NCBI GenBank assembly: GCA_016125215.1
Contig: WGMF01000005.1
Location: 62,001-126,000, forward strand
Direction: 5' to 3'
From: Phycisphaera sp.
Lineage (GTDB): Bacteria; Planctomycetota; Phycisphaerae; Phycisphaerales; Phycisphaeraceae
DNA: 64,000 nucleotides
Of the stretch, positions 42,736-51,134 are shown piece by piece; position 1 is the first letter of the stretch; the number at the start of each line of letters is the position of its first letter. Under the pieces are notes generated by a model. The model saw only the letters and a list, made by a program, of their open reading frames with translations. It searched no databases and was not told where the DNA came from. Position numbers and translations under genes: made by a program.

Positions 42736-43962
42736 TCACCCGCCGGCGACGACTTTGCCGACGCTGAAGATCGGCAGGAGCAGCGAGATGGCGACGAAGC
42801 CCACGAGCAGGCCCATCGCGCCGACCATGACGGGTTCGATGAATTGCGTCGCGGTCTTGACCGCCGTGTCGAATTCCTGCTCGGTGAAGGTGGCCACGCG
42901 CTCGAGGGTCTTGCCTAATCGGCCGGACTTTTCGCCGCTGAGGATCATCTGTGAGATCGAACGGGGGATGAGCGGGCTCTGGAAGAGCGGGTCGGAGAGC
43001 TGCGAACCCTGGCGCAGGCGTTCGTCGACCTCGTCCCAGAGGTCTTCGTAATACTTGTTGTTGGTCACCTCGCGGACGATCGAAACCATGTCGAGCATGG
43101 AGACGCCCGCGTTGAGCATGGTGGACATGGTCCGCGCGGCCCGGCTGACGTAGAGCTGCGTGAAGAGCTGCTTGAAGACCGGCACGTTGAGCTTGAGGTA
43201 ATCGAAGACGCGCTTGCCCTGCTCGGTGCGCCCACCGAACACCACCGTCAACGCGATACCGACAGCCAGCGCAAGCCAGAGGTACCAATACGTGGTCAGG
43301 CCGCTGCTGATGGACATGAGCAGTTGCGTCGGCGCGGGCAGCGCGGCGTTGCGTTGCGAGTAGATCGCGGCGAACTTGGGCAGCACGAACCCAAGCAGGA
43401 AGATCGTGACGCCCGTGGCCATGACAAACATGAAGATCGGGTAGCTCAGCGCGCCCTTGATCTTCTTTCTCGTCTGTTGTTCGTTGTTGAGGTAGTTGCT
43501 CACGCGCTCGAGCATCTGGCCCATCGTGCCGGAGATCTCGCTGGCACGGATGAGCGAGATCATCACCGTGGGGAAGACGCGCGGAAACTTGCGCATCGCG
43601 GTGGAGAGCTCGACGCCGCCCTGGACTTGGCCGGTGATGTCCTTGAGCACCGCCCTGAAGTGTTCGTTGGCGAATTGCTGGGTGATGCAGTCGAGCGCTT
43701 CACTGATGGGCACGCCGGTCTCGATCATCACCGCGAGCTGGTTGGCAAAGATGATGACATCGTTTCGCTTGACCCGCCTGGCGTGCTGTTCAACGGTGAG
43801 CAGGTCGTCGCCCTGGGCGGCCTCGGTGGTGGGATCGAGCTTGACGATGAACTTGCCCTCACCGCGCAGGATGCGGCCGGCCTCCTCGAGGGTGGGCGCG
43901 TTGAGCACGCCTGTGGCCAGTTGGCCGGCGGAGTCTCGTGCTTGGTAGGCAAATCGTTGCAT
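42736..43962 (-). CDS. pilC: Type IV pilus / T2SS inner-membrane platform protein PilC/GspF
   Basis: The 408-residue protein has the two GspF repeats. The first includes FANQLAVMIETGVPISEALD and VFPTVMISLIRASEISG; the second SRAARTMSTMLNAGVSMLD and SISQMILSGEKSGRLG. Three membrane segments (about 170-190, 222-240 and 378-398) fit the family. It is the platform that the PilB motor turns. It is the last of 15 co-oriented genes and follows pilB by 8 bp. A double hairpin separates it from the convergent gyrB. Confidence 0.94.
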   Translation of the reverse strand: MQRFAYQARDSAGQLATGVLNAPTLEEAGRILRGEGKFIVKLDPTTEAAQGDDLLTVEQHARRVKRNDVIIFANQLAVMIETGVPISEALDCITQQFANEHFRAVLKDITGQVQGGVELSTAMRKFPRVFPTVMISLIRASEISGTMGQMLERVSNYLNNEQQTRKKIKGALSYPIFMFVMATGVTIFLLGFVLPKFAAIYSQRNAALPAPTQLLMSISSGLTTYWYLWLALAVGIALTVVFGGRTEQGKRVFDYLKLNVPVFKQLFTQLYVSRAARTMSTMLNAGVSMLDMVSIVREVTNNKYYEDLWDEVDERLRQGSQLSDPLFQSPLIPRSISQMILSGEKSGRLGKTLERVATFTEQEFDTAVKTATQFIEPVMVGAMGLLVGFVAISLLLPIFSVGKVVAGG

Positions 43963-43970
43963 GGTGGCGC

Positions 43971-45725
43971 TCAGGTCACCGCGGTGGCGGTGAGCAGTTC
44001 CTCAAAGGTGGTCAGGCCGGCTTTGACCTTCTCCAGGCCGTCTTGCTTGAGCGTGATGTAACCCGAAGCCTTGGCGATGCGACGAAGCTCCTGCAGCCCC
44101 GCGCCGCGGCTGATGCCGTCGAGACACTCGTCGTCGGGCACGAAGAGTTCGTAAACGCCGACGCGGCCGCTGTAACCGGTGTTCCGGCACTTGGCGCAGC
44201 CGGCTCCCTTGAAGAGCGACTCGATGCTTGGTGCCCCGGCCCCCGCGAGCTGGTCGAGTGTTCTGCGCAGGGTCGGTGTGATCTCAGCCGGCTCTTTGCA
44301 ATGGGGGCAGATGCGTCTAATCAGGCGCTGTGCGAGGACGCCTCGGATCGAGGCCGCGACGAGGTAAGGCTCGACGCCGATGTTGAACAGTCGGGTCACC
44401 GCGCTGGGCGCGTCGTTGGTGTGCAACGTTGAAAGCACGAGGTGGCCTGTGAGGGCGGCCTGGGTGGCGATCTTGGCGGTCTCCATGTCGCGGATTTCGC
44501 CGAGCATGATGATGTCGGGGTCCTGTCGCAACAGGGCGCGTAGGGCGCCCGCGAAGGTGAAGCCGGCTTTTTCGTTGACCTGGAACTGGTTGACGCCGCC
44601 GAGTGAAAACTCGACCGGGTCTTCGACGGTGCAGATATTGACGGTGTCGTCGACGATCTCGTTGAGCGAGCCGTAGAGCGTGGTGGACTTGCCCGAGCCC
44701 GTCGGGCCCGTGACGAGCACGACGCCGTTGGGCGAGGCGATGACCTTGCGCCAGGCTTCGAGCATCTGGAACGAGAAGCCGAGCTTTTCGAGGTTCTTCA
44801 TCGCGCCGCGGTTGTCGATGACACGGATGACGACCTTCTCGCCGAACTTGCCCGGCATGGTCGAGACGCGCAGGTCGACCGGGCGCTTGTCGAGGACGAC
44901 GTTGATCCCGCCGTCCTGCGGCACGCGGCGCTCGGAGATGTCCAGGCCGGCCATGATCTTGATACGGCTGACGATGGCGGGGGCGAGCTTGACCGGGGGT
45001 TTAAGCTTCTCAAACATCACGCCGTCCACGCGGTAGCGGACGCGGAGCTGGTTGTCGCCCGGCTCGACGTGGATGTCGCTGGCACCCTCCTGCACGGCAC
45101 AGAAGATCAGGTAGTTGACAAGCTTGATGACGGGCGAGTCGCCGGCGGCGCCTTCGAGGTCGGCGATGTCGGTGACCTGCTTGTCGACGAGCGTGAGCGA
45201 CTGGTCGCCCAGGTCCTCGATCATCTCGTCGATGACGAAGACGTTGGAGTCGGGCAGGTGGCCGTCGAGCGTGGCGCGGATGCTGCGCGCGGTGGCGGCG
45301 ACGACCTGCACGTTGTGCCCGGTGAGTCGCTGGACCTCTTCGACGACAAAGACGTTGGTCGGTTCGCTCACAGCCAGGGTGAGTTTGCCGTTGACGAGGA
45401 ACAGGGGGAGGACGAGGTTTTTCTCGAGGAACTCGCGGGGCAGGACCTCGATGACCTTGGGGTCGGCGAGCCTGGGCGAGATGGGCGCGTAGGGCACGCC
45501 GTACGCCCCGGCGAGCACCTCCATGACCTGCTCGTCGGTGACGAATTCGAGTTCGACGAGCACCTCGCCTAAGAGTTTGTTGTGGCCCTTTTCCTTCTGG
45601 TAGCTCAGGGCTTGTTCGATCTGCTGCTGGGTGATGAGGCCCTTTTCGAGCAGCAGGTCGCCGACGCGCAGGGGCTTGTCCGTGCGTTGAGCGGGGGTGT
45701 TCGGGTTGTTTTCCGTGGTAGGCAT
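43971..45725 (-). CDS. pilB: Pilus assembly/secretion ATPase PilB/GspE
   Basis: The 584-residue motor has an N-terminal MshEN domain (RVGDLLLEKGLITQQQIEQA, second repeat LGEVLVELEFVTDEQ), a linker, and the T2SSE ATPase core. Walker A is VLVTGPTGSGKSTTLYG; the Asp box and Walker B follow (LRQDPDIIMLGEIRD). The zinc tetracysteine is ICPHCKEP with CAKCRNTGY. MshEN domains bind cyclic di-GMP in several homologues, so the motor may be gated by it. It sits 3 bp after a STAS gene and 8 bp before pilC. It powers pilin polymerisation. Confidence 0.95.
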   Translation of the reverse strand: MPTTENNPNTPAQRTDKPLRVGDLLLEKGLITQQQIEQALSYQKEKGHNKLLGEVLVELEFVTDEQVMEVLAGAYGVPYAPISPRLADPKVIEVLPREFLEKNLVLPLFLVNGKLTLAVSEPTNVFVVEEVQRLTGHNVQVVAATARSIRATLDGHLPDSNVFVIDEMIEDLGDQSLTLVDKQVTDIADLEGAAGDSPVIKLVNYLIFCAVQEGASDIHVEPGDNQLRVRYRVDGVMFEKLKPPVKLAPAIVSRIKIMAGLDISERRVPQDGGINVVLDKRPVDLRVSTMPGKFGEKVVIRVIDNRGAMKNLEKLGFSFQMLEAWRKVIASPNGVVLVTGPTGSGKSTTLYGSLNEIVDDTVNICTVEDPVEFSLGGVNQFQVNEKAGFTFAGALRALLRQDPDIIMLGEIRDMETAKIATQAALTGHLVLSTLHTNDAPSAVTRLFNIGVEPYLVAASIRGVLAQRLIRRICPHCKEPAEITPTLRRTLDQLAGAGAPSIESLFKGAGCAKCRNTGYSGRVGVYELFVPDDECLDGISRGAGLQELRRIAKASGYITLKQDGLEKVKAGLTTFEELLTATAVT

Positions 45726-45728
45726 GGC

Positions 45729-46064
45729 TTATCGGAGGCTCTTGATGGCGGACTCCACGCTGGGGTGTTTGTCGAATCGACTGGCAAGACGGGTGATCTC
45801 AAGGATCGTGTTGACGTTGTCCTGGACGTTGGCCAGGCGGACCTGTCCGAGCTGTTCGCCGCACCGCTCCTGAAGCCAGATGATCGCCTCCAGCCCCGCC
45901 GAGTCGATGAACTCCATCTCGTTCACGTCGAGGACGAAGTCCCGCGTGTTGTTGTCCATCATCTGCACCACGAGCTTGCGCAGGTGGTCGGTGGATTCGT
46001 GGGTCAGGTCGCCCTGGAGATTCAGGACGCTGACCTGGTTGTGGTCTTCGTGTGTGAGTTTCAT
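45729..46064 (-). CDS. STAS-domain protein (anti-sigma factor antagonist-like)
   Basis: The 111-residue product is a single STAS domain: VSVLNLQGDLTHESTDHLRKL, FVLDVNEMEFIDSAGLEAI with the phosphorylatable Ser in IDSAGL, and VRLANVQDNVNTILEIT. It resembles SpoIIAA/RsbV. No cognate kinase of the SpoIIAB type is adjacent. It overlaps the HD-GYP gene by 4 bp and precedes pilB by 3 bp, so it is part of the pilus operon. It may transmit a phosphorylation signal to the motor; its partner is unknown. Confidence 0.88.
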   Translation of the reverse strand: MKLTHEDHNQVSVLNLQGDLTHESTDHLRKLVVQMMDNNTRDFVLDVNEMEFIDSAGLEAIIWLQERCGEQLGQVRLANVQDNVNTILEITRLASRFDKHPSVESAIKSLR

Positions 46065-47767
46065 GGTTGAGTGCCCTGGTCGTTGACATCGCCGGCCAGA
46101 CCCGTGGCGGTCTCGTGGTTGTGTCGGTCCAGCAGTTCATAGAACGGGCGGAAGTCGAGCTTGACGAAGACGGACGCCAGCTCGGGATCGAACTGCGTGC
46201 CCGCGCATCGTTCGATCTCGCCCAGCACGTGTTTGAGGTTCATGGCCTCGCGGTAGGTGCGGTTGGAGCTCATGGCGTCGAAGGAGTCCGCGAGGCAGAT
46301 GAGCCGACCAAAGAGCGGGATCTCGTGCCCGGCCAGCCCGTGCGGGTAGCCGCAGCCGTCGAATCGTTCGTGGTGGTAGAGCACGCCGGGGATCAGGTCC
46401 TGCATCTGCCGGATGTCCTGCAGGATGGTGGCGCCGATCTCGGGGTGCCTGCGGATCATGGCGAACTCATCTTCGCTCAGGCGTCCGGGTTTACAGAGCA
46501 CCGACTCGGGCACGCCGATCTTGCCCACGTCGTGGACGAGGGCTGAGATGTAGATGCGTTCGACGGTGTGGCTGTCGAAGCCGGCGGCCTCGGCGAGCAT
46601 GCGTGCCAGCAGCGCGACGCGCTCGGAGTGACCGTGTGTGTAGTTGTCCTTGGCGTCGATGGAGGCGGTCAGGGCGTGGAGCGTGCCGAGGAACATGGCG
46701 TGCATGTCCTCGTAGAGCATGGCGTTTTCGAGGAAGATGGCGATCGAATTGGCCAGCGACGAACAGAGCTTGGAATCGTTGGAGGCGATCTGCGAACCAT
46801 CGAGCTTGTCGCCGCCGAAGAGCAGGCCCACGGTCCTGCGTTCGTGCGTGAGCGGGATGACGAGCAGGCTCGATGCGAGGCGTGCCAGGTGTGGGATGGA
46901 ATAGGCGCGCGTATCGTCGATGACGGTGGGCAACGAGCCGTCGGCGTGCCTTTGGATGAGCAACCGGGCGATGCGTGTGAGGATCGACTTGTCGCAGCCG
47001 GTCTGCCCGGAGACGAAGACCGAGCCGGAAAGCTCGTTGAGGCTCGGCTCGTCGTCGACGAGTTGGATGGCCATCCATCGCAGGCCGACGACCTCGCGCA
47101 GGCCGTCGCAGGCGTGGTTGAGGAACTGGGCCGGCCCGCCCTGCACGTCGCGCACGCTCATGCTCGACGAGAGCTTGTAGAGCAGGCTCAATTCTTCGTA
47201 CGACTCGCCGAGTTGCTGGCTGAGCGATTGGATCTCGATCAGTCGGCGGTCGATCTCGAGCGAGTCTTCGTGCATCCAGGCGATGGTGGCGGCCAGCCTT
47301 GCGCACTCGGCTTCGGTGACGAGTTGGTCGGGCTCAACACGCTTAACGCTTGCTTCAAAGTCCAGGCCCTGCGTGTTGCAGGCGTGGCGGAGCTGGTCGC
47401 TTTCAAGGATGTCCCTGCCCATGACCAAGGCGACGAAGATCGGCTCGTTGGGCTTGTGTTGCCGGCCTGCGCCCACGCGCCGCCTGCGAGATGACGGCAA
47501 TGCGACCAGCCACAGGCCAGGCCAGACCTCGATGGGTTGACCCGGGGCATCACGCAAATCGTTGATGTGCCGACGCACGGTCGACGTGAACACGGCGGAC
47601 GTCAGCACAACCCGTTCGATCCACCGCCCGCCGCCCTGGGTGCAGACCACCGCCTCGCCGCTTTCGTGCAGCGCCGCGACAGTCACGCCCAGCGCCATGA
47701 GCCTGCGCTGGGTGCGCTCGCTCAAAGGCGTGATCGTGGAATCGGGTTGGGTCAGCGTCGGGTCCAC
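46061..47767 (-). CDS. GAF and HD-GYP domain protein
   Basis: The 568-residue protein has an uncharacterised N-terminal region (1-180) and a GAF domain (about 205-350). The HD-GYP domain follows, with HD at 412-413 in VHDVGKIGVP and HHERFDGCGYP at 465-475. HD-GYP enzymes hydrolyse cyclic di-GMP, and all the motif residues look intact. No membrane segment is seen. It lies between the response regulator gene and the STAS gene, overlapping the latter by 4 bp. It probably lowers cyclic di-GMP near the pilus motor. Confidence 0.93.
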   Translation of the reverse strand: MDPTLTQPDSTITPLSERTQRRLMALGVTVAALHESGEAVVCTQGGGRWIERVVLTSAVFTSTVRRHINDLRDAPGQPIEVWPGLWLVALPSSRRRRVGAGRQHKPNEPIFVALVMGRDILESDQLRHACNTQGLDFEASVKRVEPDQLVTEAECARLAATIAWMHEDSLEIDRRLIEIQSLSQQLGESYEELSLLYKLSSSMSVRDVQGGPAQFLNHACDGLREVVGLRWMAIQLVDDEPSLNELSGSVFVSGQTGCDKSILTRIARLLIQRHADGSLPTVIDDTRAYSIPHLARLASSLLVIPLTHERRTVGLLFGGDKLDGSQIASNDSKLCSSLANSIAIFLENAMLYEDMHAMFLGTLHALTASIDAKDNYTHGHSERVALLARMLAEAAGFDSHTVERIYISALVHDVGKIGVPESVLCKPGRLSEDEFAMIRRHPEIGATILQDIRQMQDLIPGVLYHHERFDGCGYPHGLAGHEIPLFGRLICLADSFDAMSSNRTYREAMNLKHVLGEIERCAGTQFDPELASVFVKLDFRPFYELLDRHNHETATGLAGDVNDQGTQP

Positions 47768-47770
47768 GGT

Positions 47771-48169
47771 TTATGCGTTCTCCGCTCCGGTCTTGGTGGT
47801 GCCCAACAGCTCGTGGACTTTGTCGAGAATGCCCGACGGGCTGAAGGGTTTGCTGATGACGTCGGCGATGTTGGTCTGGTCGAGCAGGTCCTGGTCAAGA
47901 CTGAAGCCCCGCGCGGTGAGCATGAGCGCGGGCGTGGCGCGGGTTGCCTCGTGCCCCTTGAGCCTTTGGCAAAGCTCCAGCCCCGTGGCGTAGGGCATCT
48001 GGTAATCGGTGATAATCAGGTCAGGCTTGCTCTCGATGGCGACGGCAAAACCCTCCTCGCCGTCCTCCGCGGTGATGACTTCGTAGCCGGCGTTGGTGAG
48101 CTTGAGCGTCACCACGTGAAGGATGTGGCTCTCGTCATCGACCACCAGGATGAGGGGTTTGTCACGCAT
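47771..48169 (-). CDS. Single-domain response regulator (CheY-like)
   Basis: The 132-residue product is a stand-alone receiver: LILVVDDESHILHVV with the acidic pair, the phosphoacceptor Asp in LIITDYQMPYATG, Thr in MLTARG, and Lys in VISKPFSP. It has no output domain, so it acts by protein contact, presumably with the adjacent HD-GYP protein, whose gene starts 3 bp later. The upstream gene, 50 bp away, encodes a sensor kinase that is the probable phosphodonor. Confidence 0.94.
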   Translation of the reverse strand: MRDKPLILVVDDESHILHVVTLKLTNAGYEVITAEDGEEGFAVAIESKPDLIITDYQMPYATGLELCQRLKGHEATRATPALMLTARGFSLDQDLLDQTNIADVISKPFSPSGILDKVHELLGTTKTGAENA

Positions 48170-48219
48170 GGGGTTCTCCGTAAATCGGCCGCGAACGGAT
48201 GGGCCGGGGGTCCGGGGGT

Positions 48220-49713
48220 TCAGACACGGTTCTCCGCCAGGGGGAGAGTGAAGCTGAAAACGCTGCCTTTGCCGACCTCGCTGGAGACTTCGATCCTCCC
48301 GCCGTGGACGGTCTCGATGATCTGCCGAACCAGCGCCAGGCCCAGCCCGGTGCCCTTGGCAATCTTCTTGTGGTCGTGGACGCGATAGAACTTCTCGAAG
48401 ACGTGGGGCAGGTGCTCGGGGGCGATGCCCACGCCGGTGTCCGCGACCTTGATGCGGACCTGTCTGTGGCGTTCGTCGTGTTCGATGGACACCGTGATCC
48501 GGCCCTCGGCGGGCGTGTATTTGACCGCGTTGCCGATGAGGTTGAGCACCGCCTGGGCGATCATGTCCTTGTCGGCAAAGACCTGGAACACCAGGGGCGA
48601 GGGCACCTCGACAAGCTCGATCTGCTTGGCACGGGCCTGGGGCTTCATGACGTCCACCACCTCGGTGACGACTTGTGCCAGCGAGATGTACTCGCGCTGG
48701 ACCTTGACCACGCCGGACTCGATTCGGCTGATGTTGAGGATGTTGTCGATAAGCCTCTGGAGACGGTTGGTCTCGCCCTGGATGATGTTGTAAAACTCGC
48801 TGCGGGTCTGGTCGTCGCGGGCCTCGCCGTCGATGAGCATCTCCATGTAGGCCTTGATGCTCGACAGGGGCGTGCGCAGCTCGTGCGAGACGTTGGAGAC
48901 GAACTCGGTCTTGTTCTCGGCGATCTCTTTTTCACGGGTGATGTCGCGCAGGATGGCGACCACGCCGGCGGTCTCGTGGTTGTGCGGTTGGGTGCCGGGA
49001 CGTTCGTTCGATGGACCGATGGACGCCAGGCTCACGTCGTAGACCACCTGTCGACCGTTATGGCCAACGACGTGCTCGACGTGCCTGCGCAGGGCCGGGT
49101 CGCCGCCCTCGCGGGTGTCCTTAATGAGCTTGATGAGCGTGTTGTCGTGGATGACCTGATCGACAGGCCTGCGGGCCGCGGCGTCGCGGTCAAAGCCCAG
49201 CGCCCGCGCCGCGGCCTCGTTGGTCAGGGCGATCTCGTTGAAAGCGTCGGTCACGATCACCGAGTCGGAGATCGAGTTGAGGATGGCCTCGGCGTGCTGG
49301 CGTTCGGCGTCGGCCAGTCGGAGCTGGATGTCCAGCTCGCGGCGCTGGGTGACGAGTTGCTCAGCACGGTGACGCAGGCCGGCGACGGTGCGTTCAACCG
49401 TGGCGGTGAGTTCCGCAAGTCCGAAGCGGGGCTCGTAACGCGGGACCCCCACAGCGGATCGGCCAAGCGACTCGACATAGCCGATCACCCTGAGCAGCTC
49501 GGTATCGAATCGGCTCATGGCCATCCAGTGGAGCAGCCCCGAGGCGACGCCGATGCCGCCCGACGTGATGGCCACAGCCGCGACGTGTCCGGAGACCGGG
49601 CCGTTCGACACCCACGTGGGCGAGGTCCATTGCATCACCGCGACAAGCGTCGCGACCGCAAGACCGACCATCAGGCTAAGCCACTTCCCAAACGACACGT
49701 TGATCGCCTCCAT
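48220..49713 (-). CDS. PAS sensor histidine kinase (PhoR-like)
   Basis: The 497-residue protein has two membrane helices (11-28 and 43-62), a PAS domain (140-260; AEAILNSISDSVIVTD, AILRDITR), a HisKA domain with His277 (FVSNVSHELRTPLSSIKAYM) and a HATPase domain (LIGNAVKYTPAEG, ADTGVGI, KGTGLGLALVRQIIE). The short periplasmic loop leaves little room for an external sensor, so the PAS is the likely input. The receiver gene 50 bp downstream is its likely partner. It belongs to the pilus cluster, 131 bp downstream of the TPR lipoprotein gene. Confidence 0.94.
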   Translation of the reverse strand: MEAINVSFGKWLSLMVGLAVATLVAVMQWTSPTWVSNGPVSGHVAAVAITSGGIGVASGLLHWMAMSRFDTELLRVIGYVESLGRSAVGVPRYEPRFGLAELTATVERTVAGLRHRAEQLVTQRRELDIQLRLADAERQHAEAILNSISDSVIVTDAFNEIALTNEAAARALGFDRDAAARRPVDQVIHDNTLIKLIKDTREGGDPALRRHVEHVVGHNGRQVVYDVSLASIGPSNERPGTQPHNHETAGVVAILRDITREKEIAENKTEFVSNVSHELRTPLSSIKAYMEMLIDGEARDDQTRSEFYNIIQGETNRLQRLIDNILNISRIESGVVKVQREYISLAQVVTEVVDVMKPQARAKQIELVEVPSPLVFQVFADKDMIAQAVLNLIGNAVKYTPAEGRITVSIEHDERHRQVRIKVADTGVGIAPEHLPHVFEKFYRVHDHKKIAKGTGLGLALVRQIIETVHGGRIEVSSEVGKGSVFSFTLPLAENRV

Positions 49714-49844
49714 TCACACCCCCGAAACAGGTGACACACAGTCGAGGATGGTTCCGAGTGGGGCGAGCGATTGATCGATCGGCTGTGAGAGGTGTCCCTG
49801 GACCCGTGTCACGACCGAAGCCTGTTCCCCCACCCGGCCCTTCA

Positions 49845-51068
49845 TTAACCTCCGTTCCCGGTGACATTGGCCAAGAGTTGCTTGGCGCGCTGGTCGTCGG
49901 GTTGCCGGCGCAGCGCTTCGGTATACGACTGGGCCGCCGCCTGTTTCTGGCCCTGCGCTTCGAGCGTCAGGCCTCGCAGGATCAGGGGCAGCGTGTTGTT
50001 CGGTGCAAGCTCGGCCGCCTTGTCAAACAAGCGGACCGCGCGGTCGTTCTCGCCGCGTTCGCGCCAGACCAGGCCGGCCAGGAGGTAGCCCTCGTGCCGA
50101 CGGGGTGCAAGCGCGGTGGTGCGGTTGGCCGCCAAAAGTGCGCCGGACAGGTCCTTGAGTGCCAGCGCGTTCTCGCCCAGCGCCAGCCAGGCGTCCACGT
50201 CGGTCGGGTCTTCCCGCGTGAGCTGGAGATAGACCTTCTTGGCGTCTTCGTAGCGCCCGGTCGCGGTGTAACACTGTGCAAGGGTGCGCTTGAGGTCGGG
50301 GCGTGAAGCCGCGGCCGGGTTCTTCAGGAGGGTTTCGAGATTGGCGGTGGCCTTGTCAAAACGCTGGGCACCGATCTGCGCGGTGATGAGCGCTTCGGTG
50401 ATCTGCGTGTCGTCAGGCCTCAGGAGCGAAGCCTGTCGGAACGCCTCCGCCGCGTCGTCGAATTTTCTCTGGATGAGATAGACCTGGCCGATGGCGGCAC
50501 GGATGCCGGCGTTCTGGTCGAAGTGGACCGCGCGGTCCTTGAGCAAGGTCAGGGCCTCGTCCTGTTGACCGGTGGCCACGAGCATCTCGGAGACCGCCAG
50601 AAGGAACGCGGGGTTGTCGTTCTCGAGGTCGTAGGCTTTCTGATAGTTCTCAAGCGCCTTGTCGGGCTGCTGCCAGCGCTGGAGGACCATGCCGAGGTAG
50701 TAGTAAGCCTCGGGGAGTTCGGGGTCCTGGCTGATGGCCAGCTCGAAAAGGTTTGCAGCCCGTTCGAGGTTGCCGCGCTCGACCTGGATGCGCCCGCCGA
50801 GCAGGTGCAACTGGGCGTTGCCGGGGTCCATCGCGACGGCGTCGGAAAGCGATTTCTCCGCCTGGTCGAGGTCGCCCGTGTCGAACTGGCGCTGCGCCAT
50901 GTTGAGGATCAGCGACGACCTGGCCGAACGCCACCGCTGCTGCGCGAGGTTCTTGTCCTCGGCGTGGGTGCGTGTCAAGTTCGCGCAGCCCGTGGCTGTG
51001 AGCAACACAACCAGGGCCGCGACGATCCACGCGAGTGTTTTACGATCCGAATACGTCAAAGGCGTCAT
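49845..51068 (-). CDS. TPR lipoprotein of the pilus cluster (PilF-like)
   Basis: The 407-residue protein has a lipoprotein signal (LTATGC lipobox near residue 28) and roughly nine TPR repeats. They begin NMAQRQFDTGDLDQAEKSLSD and continue through AYYYLGMVLQ, AEAFRQASLLRPDD and SYTEALRRQPDD. PilF-type lipoproteins help the secretin assemble in the outer membrane, and this gene lies 66 bp downstream of the secretin gene. It is longer than Pseudomonas PilF. An outer-membrane or periplasmic location is inferred from the signal. Confidence 0.85.
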   Translation of the reverse strand: MTPLTYSDRKTLAWIVAALVVLLTATGCANLTRTHAEDKNLAQQRWRSARSSLILNMAQRQFDTGDLDQAEKSLSDAVAMDPGNAQLHLLGGRIQVERGNLERAANLFELAISQDPELPEAYYYLGMVLQRWQQPDKALENYQKAYDLENDNPAFLLAVSEMLVATGQQDEALTLLKDRAVHFDQNAGIRAAIGQVYLIQRKFDDAAEAFRQASLLRPDDTQITEALITAQIGAQRFDKATANLETLLKNPAAASRPDLKRTLAQCYTATGRYEDAKKVYLQLTREDPTDVDAWLALGENALALKDLSGALLAANRTTALAPRRHEGYLLAGLVWRERGENDRAVRLFDKAAELAPNNTLPLILRGLTLEAQGQKQAAAQSYTEALRRQPDDQRAKQLLANVTGNGG

Positions 51069-51134
51069 GCCGCTTTTCCTTCCTTGTTGACAGCGCTCGG
51101 GGGGCGGGTGCGTCGGTCCGTCCCCGGCGGCGCA